From a bacterium (lineage in GTDB: Bacteria > Eremiobacterota > Eremiobacteria > Baltobacterales > Baltobacteraceae): DNA of 9,920 nt. The stretch lies in contig JAJXVC010000054.1 of the NCBI GenBank assembly GCA_021782295.1, forward strand, positions 1-9,920, written 5' to 3'. Under the pieces are notes generated by a model that saw only the letters and a program-made list of their open reading frames with translations, did no database searches and had not been told where the DNA came from. The position numbers and the translations under genes were made by a program. Shown piece by piece: positions 1 to 6,907 of this stretch; the stretch's first letter is position 1; each line of letters begins with the position of its first letter.

Positions 1-1
1 G

Positions 2-364
2 AAGAGCTCGTATCGACCGGCGCACGAACGCGCCGCGGCTGAGGCTCAGAGCGCCGACTGTTTCGACGCCGTGCTGCTCAACGAACGTGGCGAACTCACT
101 GAAGGGAGCCGTAGCAATCTCTTCCTCCAACGCAACGGGCGGCTGCTGACACCACCGCTTGCTGCAGGGTTACTGCCCGGCATCCTACGCGCCCAGATGC
201 TCGCCGCCGACGACGCCGAGGAAGCGACGCTCTTCCCCGAGGATCTTGAGAACGCGGAAGCGGTCTATCTAGGAAATTCGGCGCGCGGATTGCTCTGTGT
301 GCGCGCGATTCGCCCGCCGGCGAAGCCGGAGATTACCCGAGGATCTTTGCGAACGTATCGGTGA
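2..364 (+). CDS. pabC: Aminodeoxychorismate lyase (class-IV aminotransferase fold), C-terminal part, 5' end outside window
   Basis: The reading frame is open from base 2 to a TGA at 362-364, giving about 120 residues that form the C-terminal half of a fold-type IV PLP enzyme. Visible family signatures are the LLNERGELTEGSRSNLFL stretch, the TPPLAAGLLPGILR stretch, and an LGNSARGL motif near the end. In this family these segments build the PLP phosphate and substrate site, while the catalytic Lys lies upstream, outside the window. The wording of the motifs is closest to aminodeoxychorismate lyases, which split 4-amino-4-deoxychorismate into p-aminobenzoate and pyruvate for folate synthesis. 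It resembles especially the lyase half of PabB-PabC fusions. Whether this is a stand-alone PabC or a fusion cannot be decided here. A branched-chain or D-amino-acid aminotransferase is the less likely alternative. Its last 32 bases overlap the end of the convergent repressor gene. Confidence 0.8.
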   Translation, partial: KSSYRPAHERAAAEAQSADCFDAVLLNERGELTEGSRSNLFLQRNGRLLTPPLAAGLLPGILRAQMLAADDAEEATLFPEDLENAEAVYLGNSARGLLCVRAIRPPAKPEITRGSLRTYR

Positions 365-644
365 GCCGAGCGATCTCTTGCTGGTCGATCGAGCCGTTCT
401 TTCCCGGCTTGAGACACTGGACGAGGCTCGAGGTCATCAATTGCACCGTCGCCCGTTCGAGCGCCGCTTTCGCAGCGCCCATTTGCTGAGCGATCGCATG
501 ACAGTCGCGCCCCTGTTCGATCATCCGACCGATCCCTTGTATCTGCCCTTCGACGCGGCGGAGCCGCATCAGGACATCACCGGCGGTCGCGGCATCGAGG
601 CCGCCCTGCCCTTCGGCCGGAGTGCCCGTCCGTTGCTTTGCCAT
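333..644 (-). CDS. csoR: CsoR/FrmR/CstR-family transcriptional repressor
   Basis: This 103-residue all-helical protein has the family hallmark RLRRVEGQIQGIGRMIEQGRDC at residues 28-48, where the Arg-rich part binds DNA. Family members are tetrameric repressors that release DNA on binding Cu(I), Ni/Co, formaldehyde or persulfide. The two CsoR-type cysteines are present with the usual spacing (Cys48 and Cys77, 29 apart). The middle copper ligand, His four residues before the second Cys, is Ser73 here. That matches persulfide-sensing CstR-like members, which keep two cysteines without the His, better than classical copper sensors, so the symbol denotes the family and not proven copper sensing. 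The N-terminal 20 or so residues are a Gly/Ala-rich tail. The gene is transcribed away from the efflux operon. A CsoR-type palindrome lies 35 bases upstream of its ATG, fitting repression of the divergent operon and possibly of itself. Confidence 0.9.
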   Translation of the reverse strand: MAKQRTGTPAEGQGGLDAATAGDVLMRLRRVEGQIQGIGRMIEQGRDCHAIAQQMGAAKAALERATVQLMTSSLVQCLKPGKNGSIDQQEIARLTDTFAKILG

Positions 645-673
645 GCCGATACTCTACCCCGTACTCGGCCATC

Positions 674-702
674 TTGCAATACCCTAGGGGGTATGGTATT
701 AT
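674..702 (+). promoter_or_regulatory. Probable sigma70-type promoter of the efflux operon
   Basis: TTGCAA (674-679) and TATTAT (697-702) are separated by 17 bases, a near-consensus -35/-10 pair. Transcription would begin near 709, leaving a leader of about 30 bases before the DUF2892 gene at 740. The spacer is almost wholly occupied by the CsoR-type palindrome, so a bound repressor would directly block RNA polymerase. No equally good promoter is visible for the divergent repressor gene. Confidence 0.65.
679..694. promoter_or_regulatory. CsoR-type operator palindrome
   Basis: ATACCCTAGGGGGTAT consists of ATACCC and GGGTAT arms around a TAGG centre. This is the G/C-tract inverted repeat flanked by A/T that CsoR-family repressors recognise in copper and sulfur operons. 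It lies between the divergent csoR-type gene (ATG at 644) and the DUF2892 gene (ATG at 740), within the -35/-10 spacer of the latter. A further TACCCC half-site at 655-660 overlaps the likely ribosome-binding region of the repressor gene and might extend the operator. Confidence 0.75.
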
Positions 703-739
703 CCAACCCGTTCCTTTCGCCTTTTTTGGGAGTTTCCGA

Positions 740-985
740 ATGCGTTTCACCGACTCACTTTTGTGCCCGGCGCGCGAGCGTGGCTGGAAAGTTGAAGCCA
801 CCGTGCGCGGCATCGCCGGCACATTCGTGCTGGCAAGCCTTGCGCTCTCGCTGCTCGACCGTCGCTGGCTTTGGCTAACGGCATTCGTCGGCGCGAACCT
901 TCTGCAGTCATCCCTCAGCGGGTGGTGCATGATGTCGAATATTCTCGGGGCAATCGGTATCGGAGGGAAAACGCGTGAAGCGTAG
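740..985 (+). CDS. DUF2892 (YgaP-like transmembrane domain) small membrane protein
   Basis: This is an 81-residue protein with two membrane segments (about residues 22-38 and 42-58), followed by an SGWC motif (Cys63) and a short Gly-rich tail. The order RGIAGTFVLASL, then AFVGANLLQSSLSGWC, is the signature of DUF2892. That domain forms the membrane part of the rhodanese YgaP and often occurs alone beside sulfur-handling or efflux genes. Its own function is not established. The start chosen is the ATG at 740, preceded by GGGAG (728-732) at a 7-base spacing. An upstream in-frame ATG at 638 would run through the promoter and operator and is unlikely. It is the first gene of the operon under the CsoR-type operator, and its last 11 bases overlap the adaptor gene. 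Confidence 0.85.
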   Translation: MRFTDSLLCPARERGWKVEATVRGIAGTFVLASLALSLLDRRWLWLTAFVGANLLQSSLSGWCMMSNILGAIGIGGKTREA

Positions 986-2123
986 CACCGCTGCGGCGTT
1001 TGCACTCACCCTCTCCGTTTCGTTAACTGCCTGCGGCGGAAGCGATTCCACAAAGACCGCAGCGCCTGCAATCGACGTTCGCACGACGACGGTGCAGCGT
1101 GGTTCGATCGCTGCAACCACCGATTTCTCGGGCTCGTTGACCGCGCTTCATCGAGCGACGGTCGGCGCACTCACACCCGGTCGCATCGATCTTGTAGCGG
1201 TCCACGCCGGCGACCGCGTTACGGCCGGCACGATGCTTGCGCGCGTCGATAGCGCGCAGTACTCGGCGATGCTCGCCGGCGCCCGCGCCGGAGCGAGCGC
1301 GGCAGGCGCCGGTTCGCAGGCAGCGCTTGCTGGGCTTCAACAGGCGCAAAGCCGCTACGATCTCGCCGCCAAGACCGCACAACGCATGGGCAATCTGTAT
1401 GCAGCAGGCGCGATCTCCAAAGAACAGCGCGATCAGGTGCAAACGCAGCTTGAAATGGCCCGCGCCGGCCTCGCACAAGCGCGCGCTCAAGTGCAGGCAG
1501 CCTCCGGCGGCGAAGCCGCCGCACGCGCCGGAGTTGCCGCAGCGAGCGTTCCGGTGAACGACGCAACGATCGCGGCGCCGTTTAGCGGCGTCGTGACGCA
1601 AACGTTCGTGCGGCAGGGCGAGGTTGTCGGTGCCGGCAGCCCGGTCGTGCGCATCGAAAGCGAGGCTCGCCTCGAATTAAAGGTGGCGATTCCGTTAGAA
1701 AATCTCGCCTCGCTGCGCGTAGGGCAACAACTTGCCCTCCACGTCGACGCGAGTGGCGGAGCGACGTTGCAGGGGAAAATTCGCTCGCTCGTCCCCTCCG
1801 ACAATCCGGCGCTTCGATCGGCGATTTTACGCGTCGACCTTCCCGCACACCCCGGTCTGCTTCCGGGAATGTTTGCTCGCGCGATCGTGCCCGCTCGGAG
1901 CGCCCGCGGCGCGCGCATTCCCCTTTCGGCTTTGGTCGAGCGCGCCGGCCAAAGCGGTCTCTTTGCCGTTCGCAACGGGAAAGCGGTCTTTATTCCGGTC
2001 GAATCGATCGTTAGCAACAAGCGTTATGCGATCGTCACCGGGATCTCCGCGGGAACGACGATCGCCGTCAGTAACCTCGCCGAACTCACCGACGGGGCCT
2101 CCGTGACGGTATCGACTCGATGA
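975..2123 (+). CDS. RND efflux periplasmic adaptor (membrane-fusion protein), lipoprotein
   Basis: This 382-residue AcrA/HlyD-type adaptor joins the inner-membrane RND pump to the outer-membrane channel. A signal sequence ends in the lipobox LTAC (Cys20), so it is predicted to be lipid-anchored in the periplasm. Residues about 62-92 form the first half of the lipoyl domain (GALTPGRIDLVAVHAGDRV). Residues about 93-193 are an Ala/Gln-rich alpha-helical hairpin. Residues about 197-229 are the second lipoyl half (IAAPFSGVVTQTFVRQGEVV), followed by beta-barrel and membrane-proximal domains. Translation starts at GTG 975 behind GGAGGG (962-967). The gene overlaps the DUF2892 gene by 11 bases and the permease by 4 (ATGA). 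Substrate is not deducible from the sequence. Confidence 0.93.
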   Translation: MKRSTAAAFALTLSVSLTACGGSDSTKTAAPAIDVRTTTVQRGSIAATTDFSGSLTALHRATVGALTPGRIDLVAVHAGDRVTAGTMLARVDSAQYSAMLAGARAGASAAGAGSQAALAGLQQAQSRYDLAAKTAQRMGNLYAAGAISKEQRDQVQTQLEMARAGLAQARAQVQAASGGEAAARAGVAAASVPVNDATIAAPFSGVVTQTFVRQGEVVGAGSPVVRIESEARLELKVAIPLENLASLRVGQQLALHVDASGGATLQGKIRSLVPSDNPALRSAILRVDLPAHPGLLPGMFARAIVPARSARGARIPLSALVERAGQSGLFAVRNGKAVFIPVESIVSNKRYAIVTGISAGTTIAVSNLAELTDGASVTVSTR

Positions 2124-5100
2124 AACCTTTGACCGAAATCGGCCGCCTTGCGCGCTACTTCCTCACCTCGAAACTCACGCCGACGATCGTGATCGCGATC
2201 TCGGTCTGGGGTATCTTCGCCATCTTACAGACGCCGCGACAAGAGAACCCCGAGATCACGATGCCGGCGGCGACAATCTTCACGCAATATTCGGGCGGAT
2301 CGGCACGCGAAGTCGAACGTCTGATTACCGAACGCGGCGAACGCGTTTTGCAAGAAGTTCCCGGCATCAGCCACATCTACGCAACGACGACCCAAGATTA
2401 CTCGATGCTGACCGTGCTCTTTCACGTCGGTGAGAGCCCGAGCAAATCGTTCGTCGCGCTATACGATCAAGTGAACGCGCACCTCGGCGATCTTCCTCCG
2501 GGGGCTTCGCACCCAATTATCACGCCGCTCTCCGTCGACGATGTTCCCATCGTCGTGCTCAATCTTCACGGTCGGCGCTACGATCGCGGTCAGCTCTATC
2601 AGACTGCGCAACGCGTGATCGCCGACGTTCGCGCCATTCCCGGCGTTTCGACGGTGCAGAGTTTCGGCGGCCGGCCAAGAGTCGTGAACGTTCGTCTCGA
2701 CCCGGTAAAACTCGCCGCATTCGGCCTTTCACCAGGTCAGATTGCAGCGGCGCTCGGCGCGAGCAACGCCGTCCAAGCGGTCGGGGCGTTACACAGCAAC
2801 GGTGAGAGCCTCGCGGTTCGCGCCGGTGATGCGCTTACATCGCTCGACGCGGTGCGCAACCAAATCGTCAACGTGAGCGACGGGCAGCCCGTGACGCTCG
2901 GCGAGGTCGCATCGGTCAGCATGGGGCTTCCGCCGCGCGACAACGAGACCGGATTCGGGTACGGCGCCGGAACGAAGGGCGCGCCGCAACAGCTTCAAGC
3001 ATCGGTCAGTATCGCGATCGCAAAAAAAGCGGGAACGAACGCCGTGACCGTCGCCGATCAAATTCTTTCGCGCGTCAAGAGCATCGCGCTCCCCCCGGGC
3101 GTGACGCTCGACGTTACGCGCAATGACGGCAACAAAGCGAACCTCGCCGTCAACGAACTGATCCAGCGGTTGCTCGAAGCGATCGTTATCGTCGTCGCAC
3201 TCCTCTTCGTTCTCGGGTGGCGGGAGGCGCTGGTCGTGGCAACGGCGATTCCGTTAACGCTCTTTGTAACCTTGGGAATCGGGATGATAGACGGGCAGTC
3301 GATCAATCGCATTACGCTCTTCGCGCTGATTCTATCGCTCGGTCTACTCGTCGATCAAGCGATTGTTATCGTCGAGAATATCCACCGCCATTACCACGTC
3401 GTCAACCCTCATCGTTCTAAGGCCGAAGCGACCGTACTCGCCGTCGAAGAGATCGGCAACCCCACCACGTTGGCGACGATTACCGTTGTGCTTTCGTTCC
3501 TGCCGATGCTCTTCGTAACCGGCATGATGGGGCCGTACATGCGCCCCATTCCCCTCAACGTCCCCATCGCGATGATCGCTTCGTTGTTGATCGCTTTTAC
3601 CATTACGCCCTGGGCGACGTATGCGCTGCTCCGCAATCAAAAGCCGAAGCAATCGCACGGAACGCCGCGATGGATTCTACCTTTCCGCAGAGCGCTCGAA
3701 AACATGCTCGCCGATCGAAAACTCGGTCGACGCTTTCTCGTCATCCTCGCGTTTGCGCTCTTCGTCGCGGTCATGCTTCCGGTCTTCAAGTTGGTGAAGT
3801 TCCGCATGCTCCCCGATGCCAACGAAACTTCGTTCCTCGTTGCGATCGATGCAGCTCCATCGAGTTCGATCTCACAGACCAACGCGATTGCCGCAGCGGT
3901 CGGGCGCAAATTGGCGACCTATCCGCAGGTTCGGTCGTATCAAACCTTCGTCGGCACCAACGCCGTTCCCGATCTTGCCGCACTATTCCAAGGAACGGTT
4001 TTCCGTAACGCACCCAATCAAGCCGAGATTCACGTAAGTCTGCTGCCGAAGGATCGCCGTTCGATCGAATCCGCCCCCTTCGTCGCAGAGATTCGTCCGG
4101 CTTTGGCCGCTGTTGCCGCCGCAAAAGGCGCCTCGCTGCGAATTTTGCAGGTACCACCCGGTCCACCGGTCCGCGATACGATTCTCGCCAAAATTTACGG
4201 CCCCGATCCCGAGGTTCGCCGAGCGATCGCCGCGCGTCTCGTCGCGCTGATGCAACACGAGCGCGGCGTCGTCGATATCGATTCGAGCTTTAAGGACCTA
4301 CCCGCTTCGTTGAATCTTCGCGTCGACCCGACGAAGGCGGCGCTCGCCGGCGTATCGGTGCTCGATGCCGTTCAAACGCTCGGCATGGAGATTCACGGCG
4401 CGCCGGTCTCGACGTTGCATGTCCCCAACCAAACTCGACCGGTATCGATCTTCCTTCAACTCGAACGCGCGTACCGCGGCGATCCGGCAGCGCTCGATTC
4501 GCTCATGCTTCCATCGCGCACCGGCGCACAAGTCCCGCTCGCCGCCGTCGTAACCGCTCGCGCCGGCAATGTGGAGCGACCGCTCTATCGGGACGATTTC
4601 CGCAACGTCTCCTATGTCGGCGCCGATATGGCCGGGCGCAGTTCGACCTACGCTGTGATCGACATGTCGCTTGCGCTCATGCATAACCCATTGCCCGCCG
4701 GATATTCGATCTCGTGGGGCGGTGAGTGGAGCCTGACCAATCGCGTCTTTGCCGACCTTGGCCGAGCGATGCTCCTCGCCTTCATCCTGATTTACTTCCT
4801 GCTCGTCGCACGCTTCCGTTCGTTTATGATTCCGCTCGTGGTGCTCGCCGCAGTCCCGCTGGCAATTATCGGCGTCCTCCCGGGATTTGCTATCCTTGCA
4901 CCCTTCGGTATCTACTTCTCGGCAACGGCAATGATCGGGCTCATCGCGCTCATCGGCATCGTCGTGCGAAATTCGATTATTCTCCTCGACTTTATCGAAT
5001 CAAAACTGAAAGAAGGCATACCCCTCAACGAAGCGTTGATCGAAGCGACGACGGCGCGAACGCGGCCGATCTTCCTGACCGCCGCGGCCGGAGTGCTCTC

Positions 5101-5557
5101 CTCGATCGTGATCGCCGCAGATCCCGTATGGAGTGGATTGGCGTGGGCGCTGGTCTTTGGCATGACGATGTCGGCCGTGCTCTCGGTTCTCGCGATTCCG
5201 CTGTTATACGGCATCATCGCGCGAGATCGCGCGCCGGTCTCCGAGGCTCTTCCCACACCCGGAATAGAGGCAGAGCGCGTGCGTAGCACCATCAAGTTCC
5301 CCGAGCTCGACGGTATCGAGATTGAGTCCACCGCGCTCCCGCGTCTCCTCGAAGGCGAAAGCATCGCTCTCGATATGGAGATCTTCCGCGGCGAACGCGA
5401 CGCTCGCGACGCAGTAGCTTATCTCAGCGGTCCATACCGTGTTGAAAAAGCAAGCGTTGAACTCCAAAGCGCATATGGCGCAATTACCTCGACGCAACAC
5501 CTCACCTTGCGTTCGATCGAAAACACCCCGTCATGGAAAGATCTCGACCGTGAATAA
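2120..5557 (+). CDS. RND efflux permease (AcrB/MexB-like superfamily) with C-terminal extension
   Basis: This 1145-residue inner-membrane proton-driven exporter has the standard RND plan: TM1 near residues 20-37, a porter loop, TM2-6 around 345-500, TM7 near 540, a second large loop, and TM8-12 around 875-1035. RQENPEITMPAATI just after TM1, the GPPVRD stretch in the second loop and GIVVRNSIILLDF in TM10 are typical of a HAE-1-like subgroup. In TM4 the proton-relay pair normally written DD is Asp412-Gln413 (LLVDQAIVIVEN), and the usual TM10 Lys is Arg950. Family members are about 1020-1050 residues long. Here some 110 residues follow the last membrane helix (about 1036-1145) and form an acidic, beta-prone, probably cytoplasmic tail I cannot assign. 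ATG 2120 overlaps the adaptor stop, and the 3' end overlaps the channel gene by 8 bases. Substrate unknown. Confidence 0.95.
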   Translation: MKPLTEIGRLARYFLTSKLTPTIVIAISVWGIFAILQTPRQENPEITMPAATIFTQYSGGSAREVERLITERGERVLQEVPGISHIYATTTQDYSMLTVLFHVGESPSKSFVALYDQVNAHLGDLPPGASHPIITPLSVDDVPIVVLNLHGRRYDRGQLYQTAQRVIADVRAIPGVSTVQSFGGRPRVVNVRLDPVKLAAFGLSPGQIAAALGASNAVQAVGALHSNGESLAVRAGDALTSLDAVRNQIVNVSDGQPVTLGEVASVSMGLPPRDNETGFGYGAGTKGAPQQLQASVSIAIAKKAGTNAVTVADQILSRVKSIALPPGVTLDVTRNDGNKANLAVNELIQRLLEAIVIVVALLFVLGWREALVVATAIPLTLFVTLGIGMIDGQSINRITLFALILSLGLLVDQAIVIVENIHRHYHVVNPHRSKAEATVLAVEEIGNPTTLATITVVLSFLPMLFVTGMMGPYMRPIPLNVPIAMIASLLIAFTITPWATYALLRNQKPKQSHGTPRWILPFRRALENMLADRKLGRRFLVILAFALFVAVMLPVFKLVKFRMLPDANETSFLVAIDAAPSSSISQTNAIAAAVGRKLATYPQVRSYQTFVGTNAVPDLAALFQGTVFRNAPNQAEIHVSLLPKDRRSIESAPFVAEIRPALAAVAAAKGASLRILQVPPGPPVRDTILAKIYGPDPEVRRAIAARLVALMQHERGVVDIDSSFKDLPASLNLRVDPTKAALAGVSVLDAVQTLGMEIHGAPVSTLHVPNQTRPVSIFLQLERAYRGDPAALDSLMLPSRTGAQVPLAAVVTARAGNVERPLYRDDFRNVSYVGADMAGRSSTYAVIDMSLALMHNPLPAGYSISWGGEWSLTNRVFADLGRAMLLAFILIYFLLVARFRSFMIPLVVLAAVPLAIIGVLPGFAILAPFGIYFSATAMIGLIALIGIVVRNSIILLDFIESKLKEGIPLNEALIEATTARTRPIFLTAAAGVLSSIVIAADPVWSGLAWALVFGMTMSAVLSVLAIPLLYGIIARDRAPVSEALPTPGIEAERVRSTIKFPELDGIEIESTALPRLLEGESIALDMEIFRGERDARDAVAYLSGPYRVEKASVELQSAYGAITSTQHLTLRSIENTPSWKDLDRE

Positions 5558-6863
5558 ATTCGTTCTTTTCGCCGTCGCACTCATTGCGTCGCTCTCCCCC
5601 TACGGCGCAATTCGCGCCGCCACGACTGCGCCGCCGACGGCGGCGCAATCGCTGAGCCTCGACGACGCGGTAAAAATCGCACTCGTACGAAATAACGCCT
5701 TTCGAAGCGCTGCAGTGAGCGTCGAAGCGGCGCGCTCTCAACTCGGCGAGGCGGAAGCGCCGCTCCTCCCGGGTGTCGCATTGCAAGATTCCTATCAAAG
5801 CGTGAGTACCGTTGCGAAACTCAGCACGCCGATCGGCGCGCTCCCATTTAGCGCGGTCCACGCCACGAACAGCCCGATCCTGGCCATGCAATACACGCTC
5901 TTCGATGGCGGGATTCGCAACGCTCACGTCGGGCAAGCCGCGGCCGGCCTCTCCGCAGCGGAATCACAACTCGTTCAAGCCCGGGGTGCTACGATAGCGG
6001 CGGTTTCGCAAGCATACTTCGGCGTCCTGACCGCCGAGCGTATGAATGCAGTTGCGCGACGCGCGGTTGATATCGCGCGGCAGCACGAACATCAAGCAGC
6101 GCTTTTCTTAAAAAACGGGACGATTCCACGGGCAGATCTGCTGCGCGCACAAGCCGAACTCGCAAATGAAAAAGTTCAGGCCATCGGTGCCGCGGGAGCG
6201 GTGAAGCTCGCCGAAAATCAACTCGACATGCTCCTCGGCGTACCGCTTACCAATCGTTACATCCTCACCGATCCCCTCAGCCTCTCACCGCCGACATTCC
6301 ATCTCTCCAATCTCCTCACAACTGCGCTTTCCCGGCGCGGCGACCTGGCGGCAGCGCGCGCGGCGGTGCGCGCGGCACGCAAAGGCATCGTCGCGGCAAA
6401 GGCGTCGCGCGTGCCGCAGGTCAACGCAGTCATCGCCGACGGAAATACGCAGCCCGCGGTCGTTGGCGGCTACCACAATCAATTCTCGATCGGTCTTACC
6501 GCGGTCTGGACGCTTTTCGATAACGGATATTCAAGAAACGGGATTGCTCTCGCCGAAGACGGGCTCAAACAAGCGCAACTCGGCGTCGCGCAATTACGCG
6601 ACGGCGTCGAGCTCCAAGTCCGTCAGGCCTTTCTCCGCGAGAACATTGCGGCGTCGCAGGTCGAAGCGGCACAAAAACTTGTCGCCGTCAGCGACGAAAC
6701 GCTCCGCCTCGCCGAGGTGCGATATCGCGGCGGGGTTGGAACGGAGCTCGAGCTCGAGGACGCGGATCTGGGAGATCGGGCCGCACGTGAAACGCTGGCG
6801 CGAGCCGAAGGCGATCTGCGCGTTGCGGTCGTCGATCTCCGCTTTCGGGCCGGACTCCTGTAG
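5550..6863 (+). CDS. TolC-like outer-membrane efflux channel (OEP family)
   Basis: This 437-residue protein is the outer-membrane component of the tripartite pump. A signal peptide is clear at residues 1-24 (MNKFVLFAVALIASL, then AIRA as cleavage region). Two OEP repeats follow, each with long amphipathic Ala/Gln/Arg-rich helices and a strand pair (about 33-235 and 240-435). Family hallmarks include SLDDAVKIALVRNNAF in the first repeat, and ALFDGG-type and TLFDNG-type strand motifs (YTLFDGG, VWTLFDNG) in the two halves. The start is GTG at 5550, preceded by GGAAAG (5535-5540). It gives a clean signal peptide, whereas the upstream GTG at 5439 would bury it behind 37 polar residues. It overlaps the permease stop by 8 bases, so it is very likely translated with the pump. 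Confidence 0.93.
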   Translation: MNKFVLFAVALIASLSPYGAIRAATTAPPTAAQSLSLDDAVKIALVRNNAFRSAAVSVEAARSQLGEAEAPLLPGVALQDSYQSVSTVAKLSTPIGALPFSAVHATNSPILAMQYTLFDGGIRNAHVGQAAAGLSAAESQLVQARGATIAAVSQAYFGVLTAERMNAVARRAVDIARQHEHQAALFLKNGTIPRADLLRAQAELANEKVQAIGAAGAVKLAENQLDMLLGVPLTNRYILTDPLSLSPPTFHLSNLLTTALSRRGDLAAARAAVRAARKGIVAAKASRVPQVNAVIADGNTQPAVVGGYHNQFSIGLTAVWTLFDNGYSRNGIALAEDGLKQAQLGVAQLRDGVELQVRQAFLRENIAASQVEAAQKLVAVSDETLRLAEVRYRGGVGTELELEDADLGDRAARETLARAEGDLRVAVVDLRFRAGLL

Positions 6864-6870
6864 AAGCCGC

Positions 6871-6901
6871 TTGACATTGCACGGAGGGCGTGCGACATAA
6901 G
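6871..6901 (+). promoter_or_regulatory. Possible internal promoter before the Crp/Fnr-type gene
   Basis: A perfect TTGACA (6871-6876) lies just after the channel stop codon. The best -10 candidate is CATAAG (6896-6901), which matches only four bases of the consensus and sits at a long 19-base spacing. If real, transcription would start almost at the ATG at 6908, giving a leaderless or nearly leaderless message. Read-through from the pump operon is an equally possible source of expression, because no hairpin terminator is visible in the 44-base gap. Confidence 0.25.
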
Positions 6902-6907
6902 GAGGCG

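Noticed and set aside
297..878. Plus-strand open frame of 193 codons opposite the repressor gene
   Set aside because: It covers the antisense of a well-conserved CsoR-family protein and reads across the promoter; no recognisable domain.
577..1005. Minus-strand open frame of 142 codons across the control region and DUF2892 gene
   Set aside because: It would run through the operator and promoter and has low-complexity basic composition. The plus-strand DUF2892 protein has clear membrane helices and a ribosome-binding site.
1237..1600. Tandem repeat in the Ala/Gln-rich part of the adaptor gene
   Set aside because: The repetition is low-complexity coiled-coil coding (Ala, Gln, Arg) without a fixed nucleotide unit; it is the normal adaptor hairpin.
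5439..5549. Upstream GTG start (5439) for the outer-membrane channel
   Set aside because: It puts 37 polar residues before the signal peptide. GTG 5550 gives a normal signal sequence and a short overlap.
6871..6884. TTGACATTGCACGG as an Fnr/Crp-type binding site
   Set aside because: There is no matching right half (ATCAA or GTCAA type) at the proper distance; only the left arm resembles the site.
6864..6907. Intrinsic terminator after the channel gene
   Set aside because: I find no GC-rich hairpin followed by a T run in this gap.
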